A DNA stretch of 64,000 nt from Choricystis sp. odSpoLacu1 (taxonomy: Eukaryota > Chlorophyta > Trebouxiophyceae): positions 806,001-870,000 of the forward strand of contig OY253654.1 in NCBI GenBank assembly GCA_958009055.1, read 5' to 3'. The notes under the pieces are model-generated. The model saw only the letters and a program-made list of their open reading frames with translations, was not told where the DNA came from and ran no database searches. Below are positions 42,583-54,684 of the stretch, in pieces. The translations under genes and the position numbers were made by a program. Every line of letters begins with the position of its first letter. The first letter of the stretch is position 1.

Positions 42583-45500
42583 CTACTTGCCCCTCACCCG
42601 GGCCGCCACCTTCAGCGCCAGCGCGGCCATCTTGGTGCGCTTGCCCTCGGACAGGGGCAGCTCAGTGTCAGCTGGCAGGCCCTCCACTATTTTTGACACG
42701 GCCGATCTGCCCGCCTCATCATACTGCTCCCTCGTCAGCTTGCCCCGCTTGAACAGGGGCTTGAGCGTGGAGGAGACGACTTCGCGCACCGCGGCTTGCA
42801 GACTGGCTGGCGTGGTAGTGGCGGCGTCGCCGTCGTCAGCCTCTGCGAGCGCGCGCGCCGCGCGCTCGTGCCGTCTCGCCAGGCCCGCCTCCCTGGCCGC
42901 CGCCTTGGCGCGGGCCGCCTGGAAAGCCGCGAAAGCTTCCAGCGTGGCTGCTGGGTCGGGGCGGGAGGCGGCGGCAGTGGCAACGTCACCAGCCGCTGCC
43001 GCCGCCTGCGCCGCCGCAGCACGCGCCGCGGCCAGCCGCTCCCGCAGCCCGGCATCCACTTCGGTGTCTTCCACCACAATTTCATGGGGGGCGGGTGGGC
43101 GGGAGGCGGTGGTGGCAGGAGGGGGGGCGGTGGGGGTGGGGGCGGCAACCGCACGCGTCGGACCAAACCAAGCGTCCAGCGTCGCCTCTCCCGCCCCCCG
43201 CGCCGCGGCGTCGGGCCCGGTCTCCGCCACTTTGCGCACCGCGCGCTCGACACCCGTGGCAGCACGGTCGCCGGGGGGCAGGGGCAGGGCGCCGAGGGCG
43301 CGGGCGCCGTCGGCGGCGGCAGGGCCGCCAGTCCTGTCACCCGCCGCACGCGCCACCCACGCCGCCACCCTGGCCACCGCGTCGGCGTGCTTCGCCAGGG
43401 CGGCGAGAGCGCGCGGCGGTGCCCCCGCCAACACTTTCAGGGCGGCCGCCTGGGACCGGGGGCCGGTGGCGCCCGCGTCAGCCAGCGCGGCGACCAGGGG
43501 GCCGCCAGCCCCGCTCGACGAGGCCACCCCCACCGCCCGCCACAGGGCACGGTCTGCCTCCCGCTCACGCTCCGCGCGGCGGGCTTCCGCCTCTGCATCG
43601 ACTGCAGTGGTGGGGCGGGGGGGGGGCGGGGGGCAAGGGCGGCGTCTTGCGCTTGCGGGGGGGGGCGTCGGCGGCGGTTTTACGCTTGCGGCCGCGCGCT
43701 GTGGGCACGGCAGCTGCCGCGCCGCCATCGCTCCACTCGCCGCCGCTGCTGGCGGAGCCGACGTCGTCGTCGCTGGCAGCGGCGGCAGTGGCAGCAGCCC
43801 GGGTGGCGGCTAACTCTTCCTCCGCGCACGCGAGCGCGCCACCCCCGCCGAGCGCGCGCGCGGCTTCGCGCAGGCCCGACAAAAGCGCGCCCCCCACCGT
43901 GTCTGGGTGGGACCGCGCCGTCGCCTCCCCCGCCCACAGCAGGCGGCGGCCCACGGGGCGGGCCAGGGCGTCGTAGGTGGCGCCCGTGGCGCCGGGGGCG
44001 ACAAAGGAATAGGATCCGCGCGAGTAGGGTTCATTCTTCCACCGCGTCTCGATCGACGCGACAGGCTCCGGCACGGCCCCCTCCCCAAACGCGCCCCGCA
44101 GCGCGGCCAGGGCGGCGGTCGCCCCCGCGCCGTCGGGTGCATCTTCCAGCGCCGCCCCCGCCTCTCCTGCGAAGAGAACGGCCAGGACGGGGGGGGAGGC
44201 GGGGGCGTACCGTCCCACGTCCCAGCACATGAACGCTTCACCCCGCGTCGCCCTCCCCGCTGGCCGCACGAGACCAAAATAGTCCACACCCTCCCTCCAG
44301 AAGCGGTGGGGGAAGCGCAGGATGGCTTTGTTGAGGGTGCCGTAGCCAAGGGACGCGATGGCTTCCTCTTTCCAGGGGGGGAGGGGTGGGTCGAAGGCGA
44401 TCGACCGCGCTTTCAACACGCCCAGGGGGACGGCGCACACGCACACGTCGGCGGTGACGGTGTCGCCGGCTTCAGTTGTGACGGTGACGCCGGTCTCTGT
44501 GACGGCCACGCGGGAGACGGGGGTGGAGAGGCGCAGGTCACGGATGGATGACGCAAAGCGCGCCATCACCTCACCAAACCCGCCCACCACCATGCAGTGG
44601 GGGCCGCCAAAGCCACCAAACTCTTCATCCTGGTTCCAGTGGGCCAAGGAGACGGCGTGCAGGGGGGCGGAGCAGCCGTACTCGAGGCCGGCAAAGTGCC
44701 AGTCGACGACGCGCAGGTCGGCGTCGGTGGCCTGTGCAAACGCGGCGGCCTCTTTCTTGGCGTCGACGTCATCATCGTCATCGTCAGAGGCGGTGAGAGC
44801 AGTGGTGGCGTCAGCAGCAGCGGCAGCATCTGTGGGGGCGCCGCCCGCGTCGGCAGCGGGAGCAAGGGCGGCGGCGTCGGCGCCGCCGTCTGCAGTACCA
44901 TCGCCACCCGCCCCTCTCGCCGCCAACCTCCGCGCCAGCGCCGCCTCGAGCTCCCCCCCCAGACTGGCCGCCCCCGCCTCCGCGGCCGACAGTTCAGCCA
45001 CCGTGTCCCGCGCGTCATCCAGCAGGGCGTCGCGCAGCGTGTCGGCGCGCGCGTCGACGTCGGGAGGGACTGCGGCACCATCCACCGAGTCAAACAGCGG
45101 CATCTCTGCGCCGAGGGTGTGCAGGCCAACGCCCAACTGCCGCGCCAGCAGGGAGGCTGGGTCGGCGCGGCGGCCGCCTCCACCAGCGCCGCCGTCGAGG
45201 GTGGCGCGGGTGCCGGTTACGATGGAGGCGCCCAAGTCGGCGGGCGCGCCCACGGTCGTCGTGTCACTGACGACGCGGCCACCCACTCTGGCCCTCGCCT
45301 CCAGCACGGTGACGTGCACACCACACCTCTGCAGGTGGGAGGCGGCGGCGAGGCCGGCGGGGCCAGCGCCGATGACAATGCCGGTGGCGCCCGGGCGACA
45401 GTAGGTGGGGGGGAGGGAAGAGGTGGTTGCCTCCTTGTCTGCCGTGCCACCGTCGTCCACCGCATACGGCTTCCCCTCCAGGAACGCGGTCACCTGGGCC

Positions 45501-46368
45501 CGAATGGCGGCTTTCCTGTCGGACAGGTCGACTCCGAACGGAGCCTCCAGCCCCCTCCGCAACGCTTTCTCAGTCGTGGTGGACATGTCGGCGGAGGCGA
45601 GGGCGTCGGCCAGGGCGGCCGCCAGCTGGGCCGGGGTGGGGGTGGTGGTGGAAGGCGCGTCGTCGGCGGGCGGCGCGTCGGCGGCAGCCGCAGCCGCATC
45701 CGCGTTGCCGTTCTCCGCCTTGCCATCGCCAGGTTCGCCATTCAGCACGCCAAAGTTGATGCCCGCATTCAGGAACAGGAAGCGGTGGGTGGCGCGCACC
45801 ATGGGCTCCAGGCCGGGGGGGGCAGCGGCTGTGTGTGTGGAGAGGAAAAGAGGTGAGGAGTGTGCGTCACCATCCGCACTCACACGATCCACACACACAA
45901 CAAACACTCTCTCTTACCTGCGCACGCGTCCTCGGTGAGGAAGGTGGTGGGGTCGGCCGCCCACTTTTGCAGGACAATAGCGCTGAAGTGGGGAAAGGGG
46001 GGGACTCTGTGAGTCGGCCACGCGCTTCCACACACACACGCCTGCCCTCTTTGCGCACAACGCACACACACACACACGACTGCCGCCGCACAGGGCCCGC
46101 GATCCCGGCACACACACGCGCGTGTTTCCCCCGACTGCCGCCGAATTTCCCGTCCCCCCCCCCTCCCTCTCCACACACACACTCACCGCGCCTCCAGGTA
46201 CTCGGCCCGCTTGCCCCTGAACCGAATGAGTTCGTCCTTGGACAGGACGCCCGGCTTGAGCCCCGCGTCGACGGCCGCCAGGGCCACCGTGTCGGCGTTG
46301 CCGCCGCCCGACGCCAGGGCGCGCAGCGACTCCTGCAGAGCGGACGCACGTCGTGCGTAACGAACCAT
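42583..46368 (-). CDS. KDM1: LSD1/KDM1-type histone demethylase with TFIIS-N-like and SRI-like C-terminal region
   Basis: Three exons: 46368-46187, 45982-45918 and from 45828. The SWIRM domain is split over all exons: KDELIRFRGKRAEYLEARAI, VLQKWAADPTTFLTEDACA, MVRATHRFLFLNAGINFGVL. The amine-oxidase domain follows: FAD-binding IVIGAGPAGLAAASHLQRCG then VTVLEARARVGGRVV, LNKAILRFPHRFWREGVDYF (catalytic Lys in LNK), and AGEATARSHPDTVGGALLSG at the FAD end. A Tower-like insertion is short and Asp/Ala-rich. After nuclear signals (RGRKRKTAADAPPRKRKT) the frame changes at a G/C run (about 43617-43633), then a helical stretch (ADRALWRAVGV ... LKVLAGAPPRALAALAKHAD AVARVAAWVA) resembles the TFIIS N-terminal domain, and the end (LKPLFKRGKLTREQYDEAGR SAVSKIVEG) resembles an SRI/CTD-binding motif. 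Demethylates H3K4me1/2 in its family. Confidence 0.85.
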
Positions 46369-46490
46369 GGAGGGGGTAGATGTGTGGCTCGCGCGAGAGC
46401 GAAAATGCCTGCCCCAAAACAACAGAATTGTGAGCGACTGCAAAAAAACAAAAAACAAGAAAAAAACAACACACCTTCAAAACTCTCTTC

Positions 46491-48244
46491 CTACCCACCC
46501 AGCACCGCCGCCACATCCTCGAACGCGGTGTCGTTGGACGGCGCCAGCGGCTCTCCATGCCGCCACTTGAGCGGGGCGGCGTCGATGAGGGCAATGGCGC
46601 CTGCGAGCATTGGGGGCAGGGTCACGATGTAAAAAACAGATTGCCAAAAAACAAGAGCTGCCGTGTCTGCTTCGTGGGAGTGGAATGAAGTCGCCAGGGC
46701 TTGGACGGCGGGTGCAGTGGGTGTGGCGTGGATGAGAAGCAGGACCAACACAAAGAGTGGGTCGATCGCTTCCCACAGCCCCGCGATTCCAGTGCCGATG
46801 ACGATCACCCCCGCAATGACCGGCAGAATGAACAGGCGGACAGCGGCAATGGCCGCCACCAAGCGCCAGGAGACGCGGGCGGTGGGGGGGGGGGCCGTGG
46901 GCCAGGGATGACCCGACGAGGAAGGAGAGGACAGGGACTGTAGCGCCCGCCATCGCGTGCAGGGAGTGAGCCAGAAAGCCTAGAGGAGCGTGCGGAGCAA
47001 AGAGCAAACGTTTGAGGGGGGGGGCGCACCCCACGGCCAGGCCGGACAGGGAGAGGAGGGCGGGGAGCGGGATGATGGACTCGAGGGTGGTGACCACGCG
47101 GCCGGCTGCCGAGGCGGTGCGGCGCAGCAGGGTGGTGCAGGCTCGACGGCTTTGCACCAGCCTGGTGGTGCGTGGCGGAGGTGGCGGTGGCGGCGGCGGC
47201 GTGCCGACAGCGTCGGGCGCCGAGTGGCGCCGCGCGACGGCGACGGACACGCGCGCAGTCGCGGCCGTCCCCGGCCGCGACCACGCGGCCGCCGCCCGCC
47301 GCCGCCGCGCGCTCGGCGTCCCAGCCGCCACCCGTCGAGCAGCCTAGGTCAGCGTGTCCAGGGCGCACAGGTCGGCGCGGTCGCCGTCGTAGTCGTCGTG
47401 GGAGGAGGTGGAGGAGGAGGAGAGGGAGGCGAGCGCGTCGTCGTTGCCGTCACTGTCGCCGCCGTCCGACGGCCGCGCCGATGGCGGCAGCAGGCCGCTG
47501 CCCCCGCTGGCCGCCCTCACAAGCAACGAGCCCGCTTCCGGGGGCGCATCACAGTCGGGGCAGGCGGCGGCGGCCGCGTCGCGCCGCCGCGCGCGGCGGT
47601 CGGCTTTTCGTTTTGAGTCCCACTCTCTCGGCTTCATTAAATGGTAACCAACCACGTGGTCCAGGGACGGACGCGACAGCACCGCCAACAGCCACATACG
47701 CCACGCCCCTCGTGCCGCACTCGCGGCCGAGGGAGGTTTGGATGGCCAGGCCGTCGCACTGGCAGAGGGAGGCGACGACGAGTAGAGGGACGATGGATGC
47801 GTTGCCGATTGTGGCGGCCGCGACGGCAGGAGGCACCAGGTCTTCGGGCGCGCGAGTCAACCCCGCGGCAGCCAGACCCAGCACGCCTCCCAACACGACG
47901 GTGAGGACGCCGTTGGCGAGGAGGGGCCAGTAGTCGGCCAGGGTGGTGGCGTCGACGGCCTCTGCTACCTGAATGGAAAAAAATGTTTTTTTTTGTTTGC
48001 TGGGTCGCCTGTTTTTCGACGTTTGCTTGCCCTCGTAGCACCTCTTCTCTTCTCCACACCCACTCACCTTGACAAACGTCAGCGCCGGCAGCAGCATGTA
48101 AAACCCAATGCGCGCCAGCGCGTGCCGTGCAGCCGGCGTCAGCACGCCGCACCGGGTGAGCAGGGCGCCCGCGGAACACACGAGGACGGCTTCCAGCACG
48201 GACAGGAATGTGGCCAGCAGAGGAGTGGCGAAAGGGGACGGCAT
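46491..48244 (-). CDS. PIN-like/PILS (auxin efflux carrier superfamily) transporter, copy 1
   Basis: Exon 1 48244-48068 (MPSPFATPLLATFLSVLEAV ... ARIGFYMLLPALTFVKV), then from 47968. Paralogue of the next gene: shared blocks VAEAVDA, NASIVPLLVVASLCQCDGLA, GTRGVAYVAVGGAV, LSLSGLAVGCAPPLKRLLFA, LGFLAHSLHAMAGATVPVLS, and RLFILPVIAGVIVIGTGIAG then PTAPAVQALATSFHSHE. Ten-helix AEC fold with a large hydrophilic central loop, as in PILS proteins of the ER. The coding line is broken three times: a one-base shift near 47670 (a CCC run), an in-frame TAG at 47344-47346 in the loop (looks like an intron acceptor CTGACCTAG on the coding strand, so perhaps an unrecognised intron), and a G run at 46884-46894. 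Downstream conservation argues against decay. Confidence 0.72.
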
Positions 48245-48608
48245 TTGGGGTGTGCGGGCATGCGCGCACGCGTGGCGCGGCTGTTTCTTGCCTCCCCTGC
48301 CCCGCGCGCGCCTGTACCCGCGGCCTCGATAGAGGGAGGAGGGTTTGATGCGGGTCGTGCGTGGGTGGTGGAAGAGGGAGGACGCGTGGGCGGGCGCGGA
48401 AAGCGCAGCGAAGGTGTGTGTGAGGATTTAGCTTTTCGGCAATTGTTTTCGAGGGAAAAAAAGGCAAGTTTTCTTGATTTTGCACGCACATACACACACA
48501 CGCCGCACGCAAAGGAAAAGCAGTACGCCCAAACAGAAAGAAAAAAGAATAACTTCGCAGCGTTTTTATTGGGAAACCGCGCCCTTCTGCACCAAAAAAA
48601 GCCACAAA

Positions 48609-51122
48609 TCAAGGCGTCAGCCCCAGATCGTTGACCGATTTGGACAGCGCACCACCCGGCGCCCACGTCAGGGGCAGGCGATCGATGAAAAACATGCAGG
48701 CGCATATATACACGGGCAAAGCGATGAGATAAATGGCGTGTTGATAGAATATCAGCACCGCCATCTCTTGCTCATTGAAGTGAAACATCGTAGCAATGCC
48801 CTGCATATTGATGGCGGTGGGCGCTGGGGGAGGGGGGGGCGGACGTGTTTTGGTGAGTTTTTGGGGCGGCGTGTTTTTGTTTCCCGCACCCACCCCCCAC
48901 ACCAACTCACCAATCCCTTGCAGCAGCAGCACAAACACAAACAGGGGGTCCACCGGCGTCCACCAGTTGAGGGCTTCCGTGCCAAACACGACCAGGCCGC
49001 CAAGCAGGGGAATCAGGAGCAGGCGAACAACACACACCGCCACAATGACGGGCCACCTCACTTTGCCCTTGCCGGGGCCGCGGTACAGGACGGCGCCCAG
49101 AATCATGGACATGATGGGAACTGAAGGATTAGGGGAGGGAAGGAAGGTTGAGTGATTGTTTTTGCTCTCTCACTCTGCCGAACACACACCCAAACCAACC
49201 ACCACTCACCCGTCGCACCCGCCACCGTGTGCAGCGAGTGTGCCACAAACTCGAGCGGGGCTTTGGGCCCAAAGAACAGGCGCTTGAGGGGGGGGCAGCA
49301 CCCGACCGCGATGCCGGCCAGTGAAATAATGGCGGGCACAGGCAACAGCTTCTCAAACAGGACTAACAGGCGCCAGACGGGGGACAAGACGATCCAGGCG
49401 ACGCGCACGATGGGGGCGGTGACGCGGCCCAGGGGGGCGCACGCGGCGCAGCGCGTCGCGCAGTGGGAGCGGCGCCCCGACGCGCTGCTGCGTTTGTCGT
49501 CGTCGTCGGCGTGGCCCGCCAGCGCGGCAGCCGCCGCCTCCACCGCGGGGGCCAGGGACGCGGCGTCGGCGGACAGGGTGATGACGTGGTCGTTTGGGTG
49601 GGAGTGTCCACCCGCGCCAGACGAGCGCGGCGTTCTGCGGTGGCCGCCGCTCATCCCGCCAAACGACACACGAGACGTCAGACCACCCGAGAACGCGCGG
49701 CTCAGGAAGGAGGCGGGCGGCGGCACAGCAGCGGAGGGCGACTTGACTTCATCGCCAATCGTCTCTGGCGCAGAGTGCCATGCGCGCCGCACCACCCCCG
49801 CCGTGCCGGGTCTCGACCGCGCCCAGGGGGCAGGCGTCGTGGGCCGCGTCATGCGGTGTGCGGGAGTCGACAGATAGTGGGCGGCTTCGGACAGGGTCTC
49901 GATGCCCGTGAACACGTCGTCCTCCAGCCACGAGGCCACCGAGTCGCACCGCGTGGGGGCAAACGAGGGGGGCGCTCCCTCGGGGCCGTCTGCCACGGGG
50001 GCGCCGCACGTGGTGCAGGTGGGGGCGGCTGGGGCGGCGAGGGGGAGGTCGTGGGTGGCCTGTGGGGAGGGGTGGGTAAAAGGTGAGAGGGTGTTTTTTT
50101 TGTCTTTCCCTGACCCTCGAAACCCTCCTTTCCTTCCATCTCACCTCGCCCACAGGCGGCTTCAGCGCGTGGAACGCGATGGAGTGGTGGAACACGGACC
50201 CAACCGCCATGCCGACGGCCACGTACGCGATGCCACGCGTCGAACACTCGCGCCCCAGCACCTCGAAAAACATCAGCTCATCCGACTGGCACAGGGACGC
50301 GACCACCAGCAACGGAATGGTGTTGATGTTGCCGATGGAGGCGGCCACCGTGAAGGTGCGGCGCAGGCGGCGCGGCGCGACGAGGGAGAAGACGGCGCCG
50401 ATGCCGCCACCCAGGAGAATCGAAAACACCAGGTTGGCGGCCAGGGGCCACCAGTCGCGCAGGATGGAGGCGTCCACGGCTTCAGCAACCTGAGTGGGGG
50501 TGGGTGGGTGGTGGGGGGGTCGTTTTTTTCATCCCTCTTTCTCTTTGGGAAGGCGCCTTCCCACCCTTTCCAACCCCCCTCCCACCCCACACTCACCTTG
50601 ACAAACGTGATCGCGGGCAGCAGCAGGTAGAACCCAATCTTGGACAGCGACTGACGCACGGGTTGGGTGATGATGCCCTGTGTGTGTGGGTGAGGGAGGG
50701 CGTGTGTTGGCAGCCCGTCTTTCACCCCTAACGCGCCCGCGCGCGCATTGGCGCGTGCGCGCGGGGCGGTGGTTTGCCCTCTGGGCGACCTCATTTTTAC
50801 GGTGCTCACACCCAGCGACCCAGCGCAAAGTCACAACAACCCAACAAGGTTGGTGGGAGGGGATAGTGGTGGACAGGCGGGGCACGGGGGAGGGCAAATG
50901 TGAAGAACCCTCATACGCTTCCCATGCAGGCCTCTCTGCCCAGCACCCACCGTCCCGCTCGCTCTTACCACTGGTGGTGACCAGTACGGGTGGTCCCTCC
51001 CACCCACAACCACCACTCACCACGTGGGCCAGCAGGGCGCCAAAGGAGCAGACGAGGATGACTTCCACAATCGTCAGAAACGCTTGCAGCAGGGGGGCGC
51101 CGCCCCAGATGACGCGCACCAT
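48609..51122 (-). CDS. PIN-like/PILS (auxin efflux carrier superfamily) transporter, copy 2
   Basis: Six exons: 51122-51021, 50677-50597, 50489-50145, 50059-49210, 49120-48911 and 48823-48609, 600 aa with all phases agreeing. N-terminal helices: LLQAFLTIVEVILVCSFGAL and KIGFYLLLPAITFVKV; then SILLGGGIGAVFSLVAPRRL, INTIPLLVVASLCQSDELMF, GTRGIAYVAVGMAVGSVFHH; a hydrophilic loop (residues about 215-400, with a CTTCG zinc-like pair and Ser-rich tail); and the C-terminal helices IISLAGIAVGCCPPLKRLFF, SLHTVAGAT, VPIMSMILGAVLYRG, LLLIPLLGGLVVFGTEALNW, TAINMQGIATMFHFNEQEMA. Fits the PILS group of the AEC superfamily; substrate (auxin or other organic anion) not provable. Tandem with the copy at 46491-48244, same strand. 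Confidence 0.85.
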
Positions 51123-52105
51123 GGGGCGTGTGGGTGGGTGGGTGGTGGAGGGGAGTGTGGCGGATGGGTCGGGAGGCGCGACTGGGAGGCGGCGCACAGG
51201 TCTGTGTTTTTTTTCTCCTGCTTCTGCGTCACTGCTCTCTCGTGGTTTCGCTCCCCTTTGAGAGAGGCGGTTGGCCCACAGAGACAAAAACGTTTTCCTT
51301 GGCGCCCGCTCCCGTCGCCGCCTCCCTCCCCCGCACAAGCCCGCGTGCGCTTGTCGCTGGTACACACTCACCGTTGGAGGACCCGGCATGCGCGCGTGAA
51401 CGTGGAAAATGTGAGCGAAGGCGGCATGCACTCAACGCGCTCCCAACGTGCGTGGCAAGTGCCTCCCACGTTTTGCCCGCGTGTGCCCACACCAAGGACG
51501 CGGGCCGTGTGTGGTGCTCGCTGCTCAGCATCACACACGCGCCCAGGGATGGAGGAGACCGGCTGGGCGCGTTGTGCGCGTGCCTGGGGGAGCGCGCGGC
51601 GTGCGGCCGCAAAAATCTGCGGCCGCCTCCAACACGCACCCGCGCACTAGTGCAGCGCCAACGGTGCCGCATGTCGCGGGATGGAGATCGCGCTTCTGGT
51701 TGATGGGGAGGGAGCGTGGAGAGGAGGCCGCTTTGGGGGCGCGGGCGGGGGGCAGTGTCGCAAGATGGAGCAGCCCGCCGGAGGCGGGGAGCCGTCGGTC
51801 GCGTCACCGCCTGCCCGAGACCCCCCACCACACACACTGGCTGGGAGCGGGGGGAGTGTGTCGAGCACATACACACACTGCCGCGCTCCTTCCACAGGCC
51901 CCGTCCGGGCGGCTGGCGGGAGGCAGGATCAGAGATAACGGGAAGATAAAAAAACAGGCCGCGTCGCGAGAGAGACCGCTGCGCGATATCTCGCCGTTTT
52001 GCGACACTCCCCTTTTCCTTCCCTCTTCCTCAGTCCGCCCGCGCCCTGGTCCACCGAACAACAAACACACGGGTGTGTGCTAGAGCACAGTGTGATTCAT
52101 TTTCC
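51123..52105. promoter_or_regulatory. intergenic region between divergent transporter genes
   Basis: About 980 bp separate the start of the PILS copy 2 gene (-) from the POT/NPF gene (+), the longest gene-free stretch in the window. No TATA box, tRNA or mobile element recognised. There is no long ORF with credible composition on either strand, so it is read as two promoters plus 5' UTRs, or an unseen small or upstream exon. Confidence 0.35.
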
Positions 52106-54684
52106 ATGGATCATCCACCGCCAACGGCCGCCGACACCTCCGGCCGCCCCCCGCGCCCCCGTTCCGACGCCGGCGCGACGCATGCCACGCTCGCCTTCCC
52201 GCCCGCCCCCGCCCCCTGGCCCACCCCCTCCACCGACCCGTACGGCCGCCTGGTGGCCCCCGCACACTATACACGATCCCGCACGTGGACGGGGGGCCTG
52301 CTCTCGGTCGATGAGGAGGCGGTGAGGAGCGCGAGGCGTGGGCGCGAGCGCGGCGTCTCGGCGTCGTCGGCCGCGGCGTCGCCGCGCGCGTGCGTCCCGG
52401 TCTCGCCCCTCGACTGGCCCGCGCTTGAAGCGTCGTCGGCGTCCTCATCGTCGTCTGGGCAGCCACCCTCGTCGTCGTCCGCTTCATCCGACGATGAAGA
52501 CGGCAAATACTCGCTGCACAAGAGTCTGACCGTCGGCGCGGCCTCCGACGCGCTCGCGCCACCCCCGCGCGCCCACCACCCCCGCCGTCCCCGCCTGGAC
52601 GACCGCCCCTGGGCGGCCGCAGCCCCCCTCATCCTGTCCACCGAGGTCGCCACCAACCTGGCCTACTACTCGGTGTCTGTGAACCTGGTGCTCTATTTGA
52701 CAAGCTTGCTGGGCGCCAACCCTGCGGAAGCCGCCGCGCACGCCCACATGTGGACGGGGCTTTCCTACGTCGCCCCCCTCGCGGGCGGCGCCCTCGCGGA
52801 CGCGTGGCTCGGCCGCCCCCTCACCATCCTGGTGGCGGTGGCCGTGTTCACGGTGGGGTTGGCGACCCTGGCGGCGCAAGCGTTTTTGTTGGCGCCGGGC
52901 GTGCGGACGGGGGCGATCATTGGTGCGGGGGGGGCGCCCCCCCCCCCTCCCCCCCGGCGCCCACGCCTTGTTCACGGTGGCCATGGTCTGCATCGCGCTG
53001 GGCACGGGCGGCGTCAAACCGAATGTCGCCGCCGCCGGCGCGGACCAGTTTCGGCGCGGGCGCGCCCGCCCCACCCGCGCCTCCGTCGCCGCCGCCAAAG
53101 CCTCCTTCTTCAATTGGTACTACTTTGTCATCAATGTGGGGGCGCTGGCGGCGTCGACCGGCATTGCCTACGTGCAGACAGAGGTGGACTGGGCGATGGG
53201 GTTTGGGATCCCCGCGGCCGCGGCGGCTGTTGCCACCCTGGCCTACGGCGCGGGCTACCCCGCCCGCCTGTACCGCGGGCGCCAGCCCAAGGGGTCGGCC
53301 CTGATGGCAGTCGTCCGCGTGGCTGCCGTCGAGACTCGCCGCTCCATCGCGCGCACCGCCCGCCGCGCGTGCCGCGCCGTGGCGCCCGCGCCCCCCCCCC
53401 CCCCCTTCCCCCACCACCGCCGCCACTGCGGACGCGGCCGCCGCCGACGCCCGCCAACTGCTGGCCATGGCCCCCATATGGTTGACGCTGCTGGGGTGGA
53501 ATGGCGCGTACGCGACCGCGGGGACGGTCATGGTCCAACAAGCCGCGCTGTGCGACACGACACTCGGGTCGCTGCGCGTCCCCCCCGCCTCCATGTTTCT
53601 GTGTGCCACGGTCACCCTGCTGACCCTGGTGCCTCTGTATGAGCGTGTGGTCCTGCCTGCCCTCGCCAAGCGGGGCAGTCGGCCGCCGTCCATGCTGTTT
53701 CGGACAGGCGCTGCGTGTGCCGCGATCGCGCTCTCCCAGTTCATCGCGGCCGGCGTCGAAGCCGCCCGCCTGTCCGCCGATGCCGCCGGCCACCGCTTCT
53801 CAGTGGTGTGGCTCATCCCCCAGTATGTGCTGGTGGGGGTGGCCGAATTTTTTTATGTGGGGGCCATCGAGTTTTACTACGCCCAAGCCCCCCCCTGCGT
53901 GCGTGCCCTGGCCTCCGCCCTCCTCCTGTCCGCGTTTGGCGTGGCCAACCTGTTGTCAGGGGGCGTCATCAAGGCGGTGCACCTGGCCACCGACTGGATG
54001 CCGACCGCGACGGTGGGAGGGGCTGCCGCTGCCGCTGCGAGCGCCAACGGGCGGCTCGACCTGTACTTCACCTGCGTCGGCGTCGCCTCCCTCGCCAACC
54101 TGGCCCTGTTTGTGTGGCCGGTGGCGGCGAGGTACACGCCCTACACACCACCCGAGGAGGAGGACGACTGGAGCGATGATGGAAGGGAGGGCGGGCGGCG
54201 CGCGTCTGACCACGCGTCCACACACGCGCCACCCACCGACCTCAAACGCGACTCCCCCCTGGCACTGGCGCTTCCTCTCTCCACTGCGCGTGTCGTGGAT
54301 GCCGCGTGGTCGGCGTCGTCGCGGGAGGGGTCGCTGCATGGCGGGCGCTCGTTTTTTGGGGGCGGGTCGCGTGACTCGTCCCACCACGGCGGCTTTGCGT
54401 TTGGGGCGACGCCCCGCGGCCAAGCTGCCACCGGGTGGCGGGCCACAGTGCACGGCGGCGCGGCCGCTCTGTCTGCGCTGCGGCGGGGGCGCAGTGGGGG
54501 CGGCAGCAGCGCGACCACCACGCCGCGCGGCGTCGGCGGCGGCCCTCGCTCCTCCCTGGCGCGCGCGTCGTCCGCGCCCAACGTGATAGCGCTGGATGGG
54601 AGCATCCAGGCGTTGTTGGTGCCGCGGGGGGTGCTGGCGTCGGATGACTGGGCGGGAGGGTGTGAAGTTTTGGGGGGGGAGTGA
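52106..54684 (+). CDS. proton-coupled oligopeptide transporter, POT/NPF family
   Basis: About 860 aa, no intron seen. Start MDHPPPTAADTSGRPPRPRS, with a long Ser/Asp/Pro-rich cytosolic N-terminus up to residue 165. The membrane core reads LILSTEVATNLAYYSVSVNL then VLYLTSLLGANPAEAAAHAH, GLSYVAPLAGGALADAWLGR (family FxxxPxxGGxxAD), CIALGTGGVKPNVAAAGADQ F, FNWYYFVINVGALAAST (the POT signature FYxxINxG), then PIWLTLLGWNGAYATAGTVM, WLIPQYVLVGVAEFFYVGAI EFYYAQAPP. The last element is the PTR family 'P.Y.L.G..E.f.....lEF.y.qaP' motif. Two frame changes lie in C/G runs (52926-52955 and 53391-53405). The NPF-like ExxER is not visible in this reading. The Ser/Gly-rich C-terminus runs into a tandem repeat that contains the stop (54682-54684). 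Confidence 0.87.

Noticed and set aside
43565..43728. Separate overlapping gene starting near 43728 instead of an LSD1 C-terminal extension
   Set aside because: It would overlap the conserved end of LSD1, begins with low-complexity Pro/Ala sequence, and the switch of frame lies at a G/C run where other genes also shift. Not excluded; see the LSD1 finding.
46491..48244. PILS copy 1 as a pseudogene
   Set aside because: Transmembrane blocks are intact on both sides of every break, breaks fall in homopolymers or at a splice-like TAG, and the paralogue is clean.
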